Of a DNA stretch of 64,000 nucleotides, positions 18,259 through 26,326 are shown piece by piece (position 1 is the stretch's first letter; each line of letters begins with the position of its first letter). The position numbers and the translations under genes were made by a program. This DNA is from Gallaecimonas kandeliae (GTDB lineage: Bacteria > Pseudomonadota > Gammaproteobacteria > Enterobacterales > Gallaecimonadaceae): NCBI RefSeq assembly GCF_030450055.1, contig NZ_CP118480.1, positions 1,639,415-1,703,414 on the forward strand, given 5' to 3'. Below the pieces are notes generated by a model. That model was not told the origin of the DNA. It saw only the letters and a program-made list of their open reading frames with translations, and ran no database searches.

Positions 18259-19263
18259 TTACTTGGCTGCCATCATGGCGGTGGCGGTATCGAGCATGCG
18301 GTTGGAGAAACCCCATTCGTTGTCGTACCAGCTCATCACCTTCACCAGCCGGCCCTGGACCTTGGTCTGGGTGGCGTCGAAGTTGGAGGAATAGGCCACG
18401 TGGTTGAAGTCCATGGACACCAAAGGCGCCGTGTTGATGGCCAGTACCTGGCTGAGGGCGCCGTGGTTGGCGGCCTCGGTGAGGATGGCGTTCACTTCCT
18501 CGACGCTGGTGTCGCGGCTGGCCACGAAGGTCAAGTCCACCAGGGAAACGTTGACTGTGGGCACCCGCACGGCCATGCCGTCGAACTTGCCCTTGAGCTC
18601 GGGGACCACCAGGCCGACGGCGGCGGCAGCGCCTGTCTTGGTGGGGATCATGTTCATGGCGGCGGCGCGGGCCCTGTGCAGATCCTTGTGGTAGACGTCG
18701 TTCAGACGCTGATCGTTGGTGTAGGCGTGGATGGTGGTCATCAGGCCGGACTCTATGCCCAAGGCTTCCTGCAGCGGCTTGGCGATGGGAGCCAGGCAGT
18801 TGGTGGTGCAGGAGGCGTTGGAGACGACCTTCATGTCGGCGGTCAGGCTGTCATGGTTGACCCCAAAGACGATGGTGGCGTCCACGTCTTTGCCGGGGGC
18901 TGAGATCAGCACCTTCTTGGCGCCAGCCTTGAGGTGGGCGCCGGCGCTCTCGCCAGTGGTGAAGAGGCCGGTACACTCGAAGACGACGTCGATGTCCAGC
19001 TCGCCCCAGGGCAGTTTGGCCGGATCCCGCTCGCTGTAGATATTGATGCGCTTATCATTGATGTAGAGTGCGGCCTCGTCGTAGCCGACCTTGGCGTTGA
19101 AGCGGCCGTGGACAGTGTCGTACTGGGTCAGGTGAGCGTTGATATGGGCGTCGCCCAGGTCGTTGATGGCGACGATCTCGATATCGTAGGCTTTGTCGCT
19201 CTCGAACAAGGCGCGCAGTATGTTACGACCGATGCGTCCATAACCGTTGATGGCAACCCGCAT
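18259..19263 (-). CDS. gapA: glyceraldehyde-3-phosphate dehydrogenase, type I
   Basis: NAD-dependent oxidation and phosphorylation of glyceraldehyde 3-phosphate, a central glycolytic step in the cytoplasm. The 334 residues show Ile-Asn-Gly-Tyr-Gly-Arg-Ile-Gly-Arg at residues 5-13, Ala-Ile-Asn-Asp-Leu near 32-36 (NAD-type Asp), and Ser-Asn-Ala-Ser-Cys-Thr-Thr-Asn-Cys near 150 with the catalytic Cys. It ends in [11 protein letters not shown]. It is closer to the pseudomonad/Shewanella Gap form than to E. coli GapA; an erythrose-4-phosphate role cannot be excluded. A HexR box lies 32 nt upstream of the start. Confidence 0.92.
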   Translation of the reverse strand: MRVAINGYGRIGRNILRALFESDKAYDIEIVAINDLGDAHINAHLTQYDTVHGRFNAKVGYDEAALYINDKRINIYSERDPAKLPWGELDIDVVFECTGLFTTGESAGAHLKAGAKKVLISAPGKDVDATIVFGVNHDSLTADMKVVSNASCTTNCLAPIAKPLQEALGIESGLMTTIHAYTNDQRLNDVYHKDLHRARAAAMNMIPTKTGAAAAVGLVVPELKGKFDGMAVRVPTVNVSLVDLTFVASRDTSVEEVNAILTEAANHGALSQVLAINTAPLVSMDFNHVAYSSNFDATQTKVQGRLVKVMSWYDNEWGFSNRMLDTATAMMAAK

Positions 19264-19295
19264 GATAGTGTCCTTATCGCTTCTGACTGTGAATT

Positions 19296-19310
19296 GGTAG
19301 TAAATTTACA
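19296..19310. promoter_or_regulatory. HexR operator upstream of gapA
   Basis: GGTAGTAAATTTACA matches the HexR consensus at 14 of 15 positions (first base G instead of T). gapA is an established HexR target in several gammaproteobacteria, which supports the assignment. Confidence 0.78.
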
Positions 19311-19359
19311 GAATGGGCCGCGGTTATCAAGAGCATTTCGCCATTAAAGCCCGTGTTTT

Positions 19360-19374
19360 TGAAATTAAATTACA
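19360..19374. promoter_or_regulatory. second HexR-like operator, directly upstream of msrB
   Basis: TGAAATTAAATTACA differs from the consensus only at position 3. It ends 15 nt before the msrB ATG and its centre is 64 bp from the centre of the gapA-proximal box, so the two could act together on the divergent pair. Confidence 0.68.
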
Positions 19375-19389
19375 TGATTGGGGTGATTT

Positions 19390-19776
19390 ATGAGCAAGAT
19401 GGGTTGGAAAGGCCCCCTGACCGAACAGGCACAGGCCGTGACCCAGCAAGGGGCCACCGAGCGGCCTTTCACCGGCCAGTACCTCCACGAGGAAAGGCCC
19501 GGCATCTACCACTGCGTGGTGTGCGGCACCCCTTTATTCCGTTCCGAGACTAAGTTTGACGCCGGCTGCGGCTGGCCTTCGTTCTTTGAGGCGGTGGGCA
19601 GCGGCGCCGTGCGCTATCTGGAAGACTTGAGCCATGGCATGGTGCGGACCGAGATCCGCTGCGCCAGCTGCGACGCCCACCTGGGCCATGTCTTCGACGA
19701 CGGGCCGGCGCCGACGGGCAAGCGCTACTGCCTCAACTCGGTGGCGCTGCACTTCGTGCCGCAAGGGGAGGGCTAG
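19390..19776 (+). CDS. msrB: peptide methionine (R)-S-oxide reductase MsrB
   Basis: Repairs methionine-R-sulfoxide in proteins using thioredoxin. The 128 residues contain two zinc-binding Cys-x-x-Cys pairs (Cys-Val-Val-Cys near 45 and Cys-Ala-Ser-Cys near 95), Gly-Cys-Gly-Trp-Pro-Ser-Phe-Phe near 58-65, Gly-His-Val-Phe-Asp-Asp-Gly-Pro, and the catalytic Cys in Arg-Tyr-Cys-Leu-Asn-Ser. It is divergent from gapA, sharing 126 bp with two HexR-type boxes. No second msr gene is nearby. Confidence 0.96.
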   Translation: MSKMGWKGPLTEQAQAVTQQGATERPFTGQYLHEERPGIYHCVVCGTPLFRSETKFDAGCGWPSFFEAVGSGAVRYLEDLSHGMVRTEIRCASCDAHLGHVFDDGPAPTGKRYCLNSVALHFVPQGEG

Positions 19777-19785
19777 GGCCTGCCA

Positions 19786-19813
19786 ATAAAAAAGGGACGA
19801 CAATGTCGTCCCT
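19786..19813 (-). terminator. terminator of the DUF2989-like lipoprotein gene
   Basis: AGGGACGAC-AAT-GTCGTCCCT perfect 9-bp stem; on the minus strand it is followed by TTTTTTATT, while the plus side has only a weak CT-rich tail. Confidence 0.82.
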
Positions 19814-19839
19814 CTCTGTTGGTGTAACCTGCGGCCTGT

Positions 19840-20652
19840 TCAGCCCTGGCTGTCCAGTTGGGCCATGGCGACCTTGAACTGGCCCTTTTTGATGGCGCTT
19901 GCCACCTCTTCGGCCTTTTCCTGGATGCTGGCCAGGACTTGCGGATCCTTGAGCAGTATGGATTCCAGGGCATGGGTGTCGATGGCGACGTCGTTGCCCT
20001 TGGCGACCAGGCTCCACAGGTAGGCTTCCTTGAAGTGGTGCAGCTGCTGGGAGAGGGTGGCCAGGGTCTGGTAGATCTCGGGGTTGATGTTGTCGTCTTC
20101 ACGGGGCAGGGCCAGGCCTTCGAGCAGCAGCTTGGCCGTCTTGGCCCTGTCGGACTTGGCATAGTAGCCGGCCAGCATGGCCTTGAGCTCCAGGGTGTTG
20201 AAGGCGCCGGAGCCTTCCAGGGCCAGGAACTGCTGCAGGGCTTCATCGTCTCCCAGGCGGGTGTAGCGGTAATAGAGCAGGTGGGGTTCGCTGCTGTTCT
20301 TGGTTTCGGCTTCCAGGGCCTTGAGGGCCACCAGGCTGTTGATGTAGGCGGTGCCGCGGTCGCTCTGGCGTTCCTTGAGGTTCTTGTGCACCACCCCTAT
20401 CGCTTTGGCCATGCAATCGCGGTAATCCTCGGTGCTCCGCAGCAGCCGGTATTGCTGGTAGTCGTGATCGCTGCCTTTGTCGGTCGCCACCTTGTAGCGT
20501 TGGCGGATAAGGTCGGCCCTTTCATGGCGGCACCAACCGTCGGCATTGAGGTCAGTGCAGAACTCCGCGTTGTCGGTGCAGATGTCCGACAGGCTGGGTT
20601 CCCCTTTGCAGGCCACCAGCAACAGCGGCATCAGGCATAACAGCTTTTTCAT
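19840..20652 (-). CDS. lipoprotein, DUF2989-like
   Basis: A 270-residue exported protein. It opens with Met-Lys-Lys, a short hydrophobic core and a lipobox Leu-Val-Ala-Cys at about residue 16, so it is probably lipidated. It then shows Asp-Leu-Asn-Ala-Asp-Gly-Trp-Cys-Arg-His-Glu-Arg-Ala-Asp-Leu-Ile-Arg, which I recall from the DUF2989 family of marine gammaproteobacteria. The rest is helical with TPR-like spacing (Leu-Leu-Tyr-Tyr-Arg-Tyr-Thr-Arg, Ala-Met-Leu-Ala-Gly-Tyr-Tyr-Ala). Function unknown. The ATG 20652 start fits the signal peptide; the longer in-frame extension runs antisense to the neighbouring GAPDH gene and is not real. Confidence 0.78.
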   Translation of the reverse strand: MKKLLCLMPLLLVACKGEPSLSDICTDNAEFCTDLNADGWCRHERADLIRQRYKVATDKGSDHDYQQYRLLRSTEDYRDCMAKAIGVVHKNLKERQSDRGTAYINSLVALKALEAETKNSSEPHLLYYRYTRLGDDEALQQFLALEGSGAFNTLELKAMLAGYYAKSDRAKTAKLLLEGLALPREDDNINPEIYQTLATLSQQLHHFKEAYLWSLVAKGNDVAIDTHALESILLKDPQVLASIQEKAEEVASAIKKGQFKVAMAQLDSQG

Positions 20653-20892
20653 GGACCTTGGGTCGCTCGTTGTATTGTGATTTTTGCCAGCCCCAGTTTG
20701 GCAACGCTGGGGCAGGGTGGCAATAGCCTTGGCACAATGGCCTTCACATTGTCTGGCGAAAGCGGTTTCCCTTGGGTAAAATTGCCGCCGCCGGACGGGC
20801 CGCCACAAGGCCTGACAGCACCCTACATCGCGATCAGCAAAAAAGACCGAGATCGCCGGCACCCTACGACGTGAAACGAAAGGAAAGGCCCC

Positions 20893-22329
20893 ATGAGCAA
20901 CACGCAACCGGATATCTACTTGAAAAGCTGGCAGGAGCGTCAGGAACTGGCAGAACAGATGCAGCCCTTGATCGGCCGTCTGTACCGCAACTATGGCGTG
21001 GAGCTGGTGGTATACGGTAAGCCGCTGCTCAACGCTTCCACCATCGACATCATCAAGGCCCACCGCAGTGTGCGCCAGTATGAGGGTGACAAGCTGCGCT
21101 TGCGCGAGTGCTTCCCCCTGGTCGAAGCCCTGTCCAACATGAAGCTGGCCCCGGCCCGTATCGATATCGGCAAGCTGGCCGTCAACTACCTGCGCAACCA
21201 CGGCGACAAGTCCGTCGACGCCTTCCTGCGTGAAGAACTGGCCGACATCGTCGATCACGACGACAACATGAAGCCCAAGGACGTGGTGCTCTATGGTTTC
21301 GGCCGTATCGGCCGTCTGCTGGCTCGCCTGCTGATCGAGCGCACCGGTCCCCAGAACAAGCTGCGCCTGCGCGCCATCGTCGTGCGCGGCGGCAAGGCCG
21401 GCGACCTGCAGAAACGCGCCAGCCTGCTGCGCCGTGACTCCATCCACGGCCCCTTCAACGGCTCCATCTGGGTCGATGAAGAGCAATCTGCCATCGTCGC
21501 CAACGGCTGCTACATCAAGGTGATCTACGCCAACCAGCCCGAAGACATCGACTACACCCAGTACGGCATCGAAGACGCCCTGGTCGTGGACAACACCGGT
21601 GTCTTCAAGGACGACCAACTGGCTCGCCACCTGGAAGCCAAAGGCGCCGGCAAGGTGCTGCTGACCGCCCCTGCCGGCGGCGACATCAAGAACATCGTCT
21701 ATGGCGTCAACAACGCCATGATCGAGAGCGGCGACAAGATCCTGTCCGCCGCCTCCTGTACCACCAACGCCATCACCCCTGTGCTGAAGGCCATCAACGA
21801 CGAGTTCGGTATCGAGTACGGCCACGTGGAGACAGTCCACTCCTACACCAACGACCAGAACCTCATCGACAACTACCACAAGGCCGAGCGCCGTGGCCGC
21901 AGCGCCCCGCTGAACATGGTGCTGACCAGCACCGGCGCCGCCAAGGCCGTGGCCAAGGCCCTGCCGGAGCTCAAGGGCAAGCTGACCGGCAACGCCATCC
22001 GCGTGCCGACCCCCAACGTCTCCATGGCCATCCTCAACCTGACCCTGAAGAAGGATGTGACCAAGGAAGAGGTGAACGACTACCTGCGCAAGGCCTCCCT
22101 GTTCAGCGAGCTGCGCGACCAGATCGATTTCACCACCTCCACCGAGATAGTGTCTTCCGACCTGGTGGGTTCCCGCTACGCCGGCGTGGTGGACTCCCAG
22201 GCCACCCTGGCCCAGGAAAACCACGTTGTCCTCTACGTCTGGTACGACAACGAGTTCGGTTACTCCTGCCAGGTAGTGCGTGTGGCCCAGGAAATGGCCG
22301 GCCTCTACTACCCCAGCCTGCCGCATTAA
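20893..22329 (+). CDS. long-form glyceraldehyde-3-phosphate dehydrogenase (GapB-like)
   Basis: A 478-residue GAPDH with an extra N-terminal ~125 residues before the Rossmann motif Tyr-Gly-Phe-Gly-Arg-Ile-Gly-Arg. The catalytic Cys is in Ser-Ala-Ala-Ser-Cys-Thr-Thr-Asn-Ala near residue 290, where the second Cys of the usual motif is Ala. It ends with Trp-Tyr-Asp-Asn-Glu-Phe-Gly-Tyr. This long form is known from Vibrio and Shewanella, where it is thought to serve gluconeogenesis or another cofactor preference; that role here is inference. The N-terminal extension is the part with no assigned function. No HexR-type box was seen in its 240-nt upstream gap. Confidence 0.9.
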   Translation: MSNTQPDIYLKSWQERQELAEQMQPLIGRLYRNYGVELVVYGKPLLNASTIDIIKAHRSVRQYEGDKLRLRECFPLVEALSNMKLAPARIDIGKLAVNYLRNHGDKSVDAFLREELADIVDHDDNMKPKDVVLYGFGRIGRLLARLLIERTGPQNKLRLRAIVVRGGKAGDLQKRASLLRRDSIHGPFNGSIWVDEEQSAIVANGCYIKVIYANQPEDIDYTQYGIEDALVVDNTGVFKDDQLARHLEAKGAGKVLLTAPAGGDIKNIVYGVNNAMIESGDKILSAASCTTNAITPVLKAINDEFGIEYGHVETVHSYTNDQNLIDNYHKAERRGRSAPLNMVLTSTGAAKAVAKALPELKGKLTGNAIRVPTPNVSMAILNLTLKKDVTKEEVNDYLRKASLFSELRDQIDFTTSTEIVSSDLVGSRYAGVVDSQATLAQENHVVLYVWYDNEFGYSCQVVRVAQEMAGLYYPSLPH

Positions 22330-22343
22330 GCGCCCAGGCAAGC

Positions 22344-22368
22344 AAAGGCGCCCCCGGGCGCCTTTTTT
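22344..22368 (+). terminator. terminator of the long GAPDH gene
   Basis: AAGGCGCCC/GGGCGCCTT stem followed by TTTTTT, 14 nt after the stop. Confidence 0.9.
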
Positions 22369-22432
22369 CATGGCCTGCCGGCCGTGCTAAGCTTGGCCGG
22401 CTTCCCGCTATTTAAGAAACAAGGACATCTCC

Positions 22433-23554
22433 ATGCATATCTCCGCCGGGTTCGACAGTGGCAACATCGACGTATTGAAGGCCGAAGCGGCCGACGATAT
22501 CCAGCTTGCCATCCGCAAGGACAACCAGTCCGATTTCTACCAGTGGTTCCATTTCCGCCTGCACGGCGAAGCCGGGCAGCAGTATGTGTTGAAGCTCACC
22601 AATGCCGGTGGCGCCGCTTATGCCCCCAAGGGCTGGCAGGGTTACCAGGCCGTGGCCTCCTATGACCGCCAGACCTGGTTCCGGGTACCCACCGACTTCG
22701 ACGGCCAGAACCTGACCATCACCCATATCCAGGACGAGGCCATCTGCTACTACGCCTACTTCGCCCCATACTCCTGGGAACGCCACCAGGATCTGGTCGC
22801 CGAATCCCAGGAAAGCCCGCTCTGCACCCCGGTGCATCTGGGCGAGACCCTGGATGGCCGCGAGATGACCATGCTGGTGGTGGGTGACGAGGCCAATGCC
22901 CAGCGCAAGATCTGGGTCATAGCCCGCCAGCACCCCGGCGAGACCATGGCCGAATGGTTCATGGAAGGCTTCATCGGCCGCCTGCTGGACGACGAGGACG
23001 GCGTGGCCCGTTCCCTGCTCAACGACAACGTCTTCTACCTGGTGCCCAACATGAACCCGGACGGCAGCGTCCGCGGCCACCTGCGCACCAACGCCGTCGG
23101 CACCAACCTCAACCGTGAGTGGCAGGAGCCCTCCATGGACAAGAGTCCCGAGGTGTTCCTGGTGCGCAAGATGATGGAAGAGAAGGGCCTGGATCTGTTC
23201 CTGGACATCCACGGCGACGAAGGCCTGCCTTACAACTTCCTGGCCGGCTCCGAAGGCATTCCCAGCTTCAACGAGGGCCTCAAAGCCGCCCAGGATGGCT
23301 TCAAGGAAGCCCTGCTGGCCGTAACCCCCGAGTTCCAGACCCTCTACGGTTACGACATCGAGGCCCCCGGCCAGGCCAACATGACGGTGGCCACCAACTG
23401 GGTGGCGGAGCGTTTCCAGACCCTGGCCTATACGTTGGAGATGCCCTTCAAGGACAACGCCGACCTGCCCGACGAGGACTATGGCTGGTCGCCGACCCGC
23501 GCCATACAGCTGGGCGAGGACGTACTGGCGGCACTCTGGAAGCACCTTAAGTAA
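22433..23554 (+). CDS. M14-family cytosolic carboxypeptidase
   Basis: Zinc carboxypeptidase of the M14 group related to cytosolic carboxypeptidases (CCP/Nna1-like). Residues 1-110 form the beta-rich N-terminal domain (Trp-Phe-His-Phe-Arg-Leu near 38, Pro-Tyr-Ser-Trp-Glu-Arg near 116). The catalytic domain has Arg-Gln-His-Pro-Gly-Glu-Thr near 167 (zinc His and Glu), Val-Pro-Asn-Met-Asn-Pro-Asp-Gly near 205, Asn-Leu-Asn-Arg-Glu-Trp near 224, and Asp-Ile-His-Gly-Asp-Glu near 258 (third zinc ligand). No signal peptide, so cytoplasmic. Length 373 is usual. Substrate unknown. Monocistronic. Confidence 0.9.
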   Translation: MHISAGFDSGNIDVLKAEAADDIQLAIRKDNQSDFYQWFHFRLHGEAGQQYVLKLTNAGGAAYAPKGWQGYQAVASYDRQTWFRVPTDFDGQNLTITHIQDEAICYYAYFAPYSWERHQDLVAESQESPLCTPVHLGETLDGREMTMLVVGDEANAQRKIWVIARQHPGETMAEWFMEGFIGRLLDDEDGVARSLLNDNVFYLVPNMNPDGSVRGHLRTNAVGTNLNREWQEPSMDKSPEVFLVRKMMEEKGLDLFLDIHGDEGLPYNFLAGSEGIPSFNEGLKAAQDGFKEALLAVTPEFQTLYGYDIEAPGQANMTVATNWVAERFQTLAYTLEMPFKDNADLPDEDYGWSPTRAIQLGEDVLAALWKHLK

Positions 23555-23562
23555 AGAAGATG

Positions 23563-23595
23563 AAAAGGGCCGCAGCTGCGGCCCTTGTTCTTGTT
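23563..23595 (+). terminator. terminator after the M14 carboxypeptidase gene
   Basis: AAGGGCCGCAG/CTGCGGCCCTT is a perfect 22-bp palindrome at 23565-23586, followed by a T-rich stretch. Confidence 0.75.
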
Positions 23596-23661
23596 AAAAA
23601 GACGTTGCTGTGTCAGGGTAAGGGCTCATTATAAAAACGATTTTTCGGAGTCCCTTTTTTC

Positions 23662-25320
23662 ATGGAAGCCTTTAACAACTGGTTGCTGCTCCTGGACAGC
23701 TACCTCGGCAGTTCGGCCTGGTTCCCCTGGGTCCTCCTGGGCGTCGGCCTCTTCTTCACCCTCTATCTGGGTTTCCCGCAAATTCGCTACTTCCGCCAGG
23801 CTTGGCGGGTGGTGAGCGGCAAATACGACCATTCCCACATGAAAGGGGACACCTCCCACTTCCAGGCGCTCAGCACGGCCCTGTCCGGCACCGTCGGCAC
23901 CGGCAACATCGGTGGCGTCGCCTTCGCCATCTTCCTCGGCGGCCCGGCTGCCCTGTTCTGGATGTGGATGACCGCCTTCCTCGGCATGACCACCAAATTC
24001 GTGGAAGTGACCCTGTCCCACAAGTACCGTGACCGCGCCCCGGACGGCACCATGGCCGGCGGCCCCATGTACTACATGGACAAGCGCCTCAACATGAAGT
24101 GGCTGGCCGTCATCTTCGCCATCGCCACCGTGATCAGCTCCTTCGGTACCGGCAACCTGCCCCAGAGCAACAACATCGCCCAGGGCATGGAAGCCACCTT
24201 CGGCATCAAGCCCTACATCACCGGCACAGTGCTGGCCATACTGCTGGCCATGGTGATCCTCGGCGGCATCCACCGCATCGCCAAGGTCACCTCCAAGGTG
24301 GTGCCCTTCATGGCCCTCTTCTATGTGCTGGGGGCTCTGTCGGTCATACTGATGAACTTCGACAACCTCTGGCCGTCCTTCAAATCGGTATTCGCCAATG
24401 CCTTCACCGGCACGGCGGCGGCCGGCGGCTTCCTGGGGGCGAGCTTCGCCTACGCCTTCAACCGCGGCGTCAACCGCGGCCTCTTCTCCAACGAAGCGGG
24501 CCAGGGTTCTGCGCCCATAGCCCACGCCTCGGCCAGGGCCGATGAGCCTGTGTCCGAGGGCCTGGTTTCCATCCTCGAGCCCTTCATCGACACCATCATC
24601 ATCTGTACCCTGACCGGCATGGTGATCCTGAGCTCAGGCGCCTGGACCCAGAAGTTCGAGAACCAGTTCCAGCGTACCGACATGTCGATCGTTGCCGGCA
24701 GCTACACGGATCAGAAGGCCAGCGATCGCGAAGCCCTCTACAACTACTTGGGCGGCAAGCCCTCCGAGGTCAAGGCCTTCAACGGCGCCGTCAAGGTGGT
24801 TGCTGGCCATGTCGTCGAAGGCGGCCCCATCACCGTCATCAATGCCCGATCCGTGGCCGAGGACGTGGAGTTCCGCGTCGGCGGCCACCCCTATGAGGGC
24901 CTCTTGGACATCAGCGGCGGCAAGCTGCAGGACCCTGACGTCAACGTAGTGGGCAAGTCCCTGGTGCACTCGGCCGAACTTACCACCCGCGCCTTCACCA
25001 AGGGCTATTTCGGCGATTACGGCCAGTACATCGTCGCCATAGGCCTCTTGCTGTTCGCCTTCTCCACCGCCATCGCCTGGTCCTACTACGGCGACAGGGC
25101 CATCATCTATCTGCTCGGCTACAAGTGGGTGATGCCTTACCGGGTGCTCTACGTGTTCGGTTTCGCCTGGGCCTCCTTCTCCGACACCACCCTGGTGTGG
25201 AACCTGGCGGCCGTGGCCATAGTGCTGATGGCGCTGCCCAACCTCTTCGGCATCATGATGCTGGCCAGGGAGATGAAGCAGACGGTCAAGGACTACTGGG
25301 CCAACCTCAAGGAAGACTGA
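23662..25320 (+). CDS. AGCS-family alanine/glycine:cation symporter
   Basis: Sodium-coupled small amino acid importer in the inner membrane, 552 residues with about 10-11 helices. AGCS marks are Thr-Gly-Asn-Ile-Gly-Gly-Val-Ala near 82-90, Gly-Gly-Pro-Met-Tyr-Tyr-Met near 133-139, and [10 protein letters not shown] near 275-285. Between about residues 335 and 440 there is a hydrophilic insertion not found in the short (~450-residue) members. Longer marine homologues such as the DagA type are similar in total length, so the insertion may be a clade trait. Cytoplasmic or periplasmic placement is unclear. Confidence 0.92.
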   Translation: MEAFNNWLLLLDSYLGSSAWFPWVLLGVGLFFTLYLGFPQIRYFRQAWRVVSGKYDHSHMKGDTSHFQALSTALSGTVGTGNIGGVAFAIFLGGPAALFWMWMTAFLGMTTKFVEVTLSHKYRDRAPDGTMAGGPMYYMDKRLNMKWLAVIFAIATVISSFGTGNLPQSNNIAQGMEATFGIKPYITGTVLAILLAMVILGGIHRIAKVTSKVVPFMALFYVLGALSVILMNFDNLWPSFKSVFANAFTGTAAAGGFLGASFAYAFNRGVNRGLFSNEAGQGSAPIAHASARADEPVSEGLVSILEPFIDTIIICTLTGMVILSSGAWTQKFENQFQRTDMSIVAGSYTDQKASDREALYNYLGGKPSEVKAFNGAVKVVAGHVVEGGPITVINARSVAEDVEFRVGGHPYEGLLDISGGKLQDPDVNVVGKSLVHSAELTTRAFTKGYFGDYGQYIVAIGLLLFAFSTAIAWSYYGDRAIIYLLGYKWVMPYRVLYVFGFAWASFSDTTLVWNLAAVAIVLMALPNLFGIMMLAREMKQTVKDYWANLKED

Positions 25321-25322
25321 AA

Positions 25323-25350
25323 GAGGGCGCCGCAAGGCGCCCTTTTTGGT
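25323..25350 (+). terminator. terminator of the AGCS symporter gene
   Basis: GAGGGCGCC-GCAA-GGCGCCCTTTTT immediately after the stop. Confidence 0.88.
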
Positions 25351-25375
25351 ACCATGCAGCCCCACAGGAGGACCC

Positions 25376-25696
25376 ATGGCCATTATCCATTGCTACGCTT
25401 GCGGCAAGCGTATTTCCGACAAGGCGCCGGTTTGCCCCTATTGCGGGGAAGTGCGCAGCTCAGATCCTGAAGTCAGGGCCCAGGCTGAAGCCATGCGCAA
25501 ACAGGCCCGCATCGGCAAGTTCAACAACGGCGCCATGGTGGCGCTGGTGATGGTGCTGGCCGGTGGCCTGATGTTCAGTGTCCTCAGCAGTCACCCCGAG
25601 TTCGACTGGCTGGCCAAGGGCCTGATGTCAGTGGGTTTCATCGGTTACATTGGTTGCAGGGCCATGATGTTGTGGCTCAAGCGTAAGGGGAACTGA
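25376..25696 (+). CDS. small zinc-ribbon membrane protein
   Basis: A 106-residue protein. A zinc ribbon at the N-terminus (Cys-Tyr-Ala-Cys near residue 7 and Cys-Pro-Tyr-Cys near 22) is followed by a charged linker and two membrane helices (about 46-68 and 76-98), ending Lys-Arg-Lys-Gly-Asn. Function unknown. ATG 25376 has AGGAGG 6 nt upstream; the in-frame extension to 25346 crosses the terminator. It is followed after 2 nt by the YeaC-like gene and then by the DUF1653 gene, so the three form one unit. Confidence 0.8.
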   Translation: MAIIHCYACGKRISDKAPVCPYCGEVRSSDPEVRAQAEAMRKQARIGKFNNGAMVALVMVLAGGLMFSVLSSHPEFDWLAKGLMSVGFIGYIGCRAMMLWLKRKGN

Positions 25697-25698
25697 GC

Positions 25699-25974
25699 AT
25701 GCTTTCGCAAATGGTCGCCAACATGGACCAAGCCACCTACCTGCGCCTGCGGGACGCGGCCGAGACCGGCAAGTGGCCGGACGGCACAGTGCTTTCCGAG
25801 GAACAGCGGGGCAACTGCCTGCAGCTGGTGATGGCCTTCCAGGCCCTGCGCCAGACAGAACACCAGCATATGGAAGTGGGCCCGGACGGCGAGCTGGTGC
25901 AGAAATCCAAGCGCGAGCTCAAGGCTCAGTTCACCGGGGTGGAAGAGCAGGAGATCATGAGGAGCAAGGTCTGA
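25699..25974 (+). CDS. YeaC family protein (DUF1315)
   Basis: Conserved 91-residue soluble protein of unknown function. The family core is evident: Tyr-Leu-Arg-Leu-Arg-Asp-Ala-Ala-Glu-Thr-Gly-Lys-Trp-Pro-Asp-Gly-Thr-Val-Leu-Ser then Gln-Arg-Gly-Asn-Cys-Leu-Gln-Leu-Val-Met and a Glu-His-Gln-His-Met element. Start ATG has AAGGGGAA about 8 nt upstream. The stop TGA overlaps the proposed CTG start of the next gene. Confidence 0.9.
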   Translation: MLSQMVANMDQATYLRLRDAAETGKWPDGTVLSEEQRGNCLQLVMAFQALRQTEHQHMEVGPDGELVQKSKRELKAQFTGVEEQEIMRSKV

Positions 25975-26195
25975 AGGCCGGCATTTACCGCCACTACAAG
26001 GGCGGCCTCTACCAAGTCTATGAGGTGGCCCGCCACAGCGAGACCGACGAGCTGCTGGTGGTCTACCGGCCCCTATACGGGGAAAAGGCCCTCTGGGTCA
26101 GGCCCCTTGCCATGTTCGAAGAAAGCGTGAGCGGCCCTGATGGCCCCATACCGCGCTTCGCGCTCATCGAAGAGAACGACCAAAAGGCTCCCTGA
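25971..26195 (+). CDS. DUF1653 domain protein with a likely CTG start
   Basis: A 74-residue protein with the DUF1653 core: Gly-Ile-Tyr-Arg-His-Tyr-Lys-Gly-Gly near the N-terminus, Val-Ala-Arg-His-Ser-Glu-Thr, Tyr-Arg-Pro-Leu-Tyr-Gly-Glu, Leu-Trp-Val-Arg-Pro, and a C-terminal Pro-Arg-Phe-Ala-Leu-Ile-Glu. No ATG, GTG or TTG exists at the right point in the frame. CTG 25971 lies 6 nt after AGGAG (25960-25964) and overlaps the YeaC stop (CTGA), so coupled initiation at CTG is the best reading. The next ATG upstream in frame (25773) would read a shadow of YeaC. The stop sits in the loop of the terminator. Confidence 0.7.
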   Translation: MKAGIYRHYKGGLYQVYEVARHSETDELLVVYRPLYGEKALWVRPLAMFEESVSGPDGPIPRFALIEENDQKAP

Positions 26196-26212
26196 GGGAG
26201 CCTTTCTTTTTG
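26182..26212 (+). terminator. terminator of the zinc-ribbon/YeaC/DUF1653 unit
   Basis: AAAGGCTCCC-TGA-GGGAGCCTTT stem followed by CTTTTT; the loop is the DUF1653 stop codon. Confidence 0.85.
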
Positions 26213-26326
26213 GTACGAATAAAGGTTTTGGGCTTAACCCCATGTAAAGCGAACCCAAGCATCTTCTTTTCATTAGTCTTCAAATGATGTTAGGCTGTGC
26301 CCTCTTTTGTTGAGAGGGAGAGCCCG

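Noticed and set aside
20653-22371. Very long minus-strand frame (843 codons) across the long GAPDH gene
   Set aside because: It is the antisense shadow of 20893-22329; only its last 270 codons from ATG 20652, with a lipoprotein signal, are protein-like.
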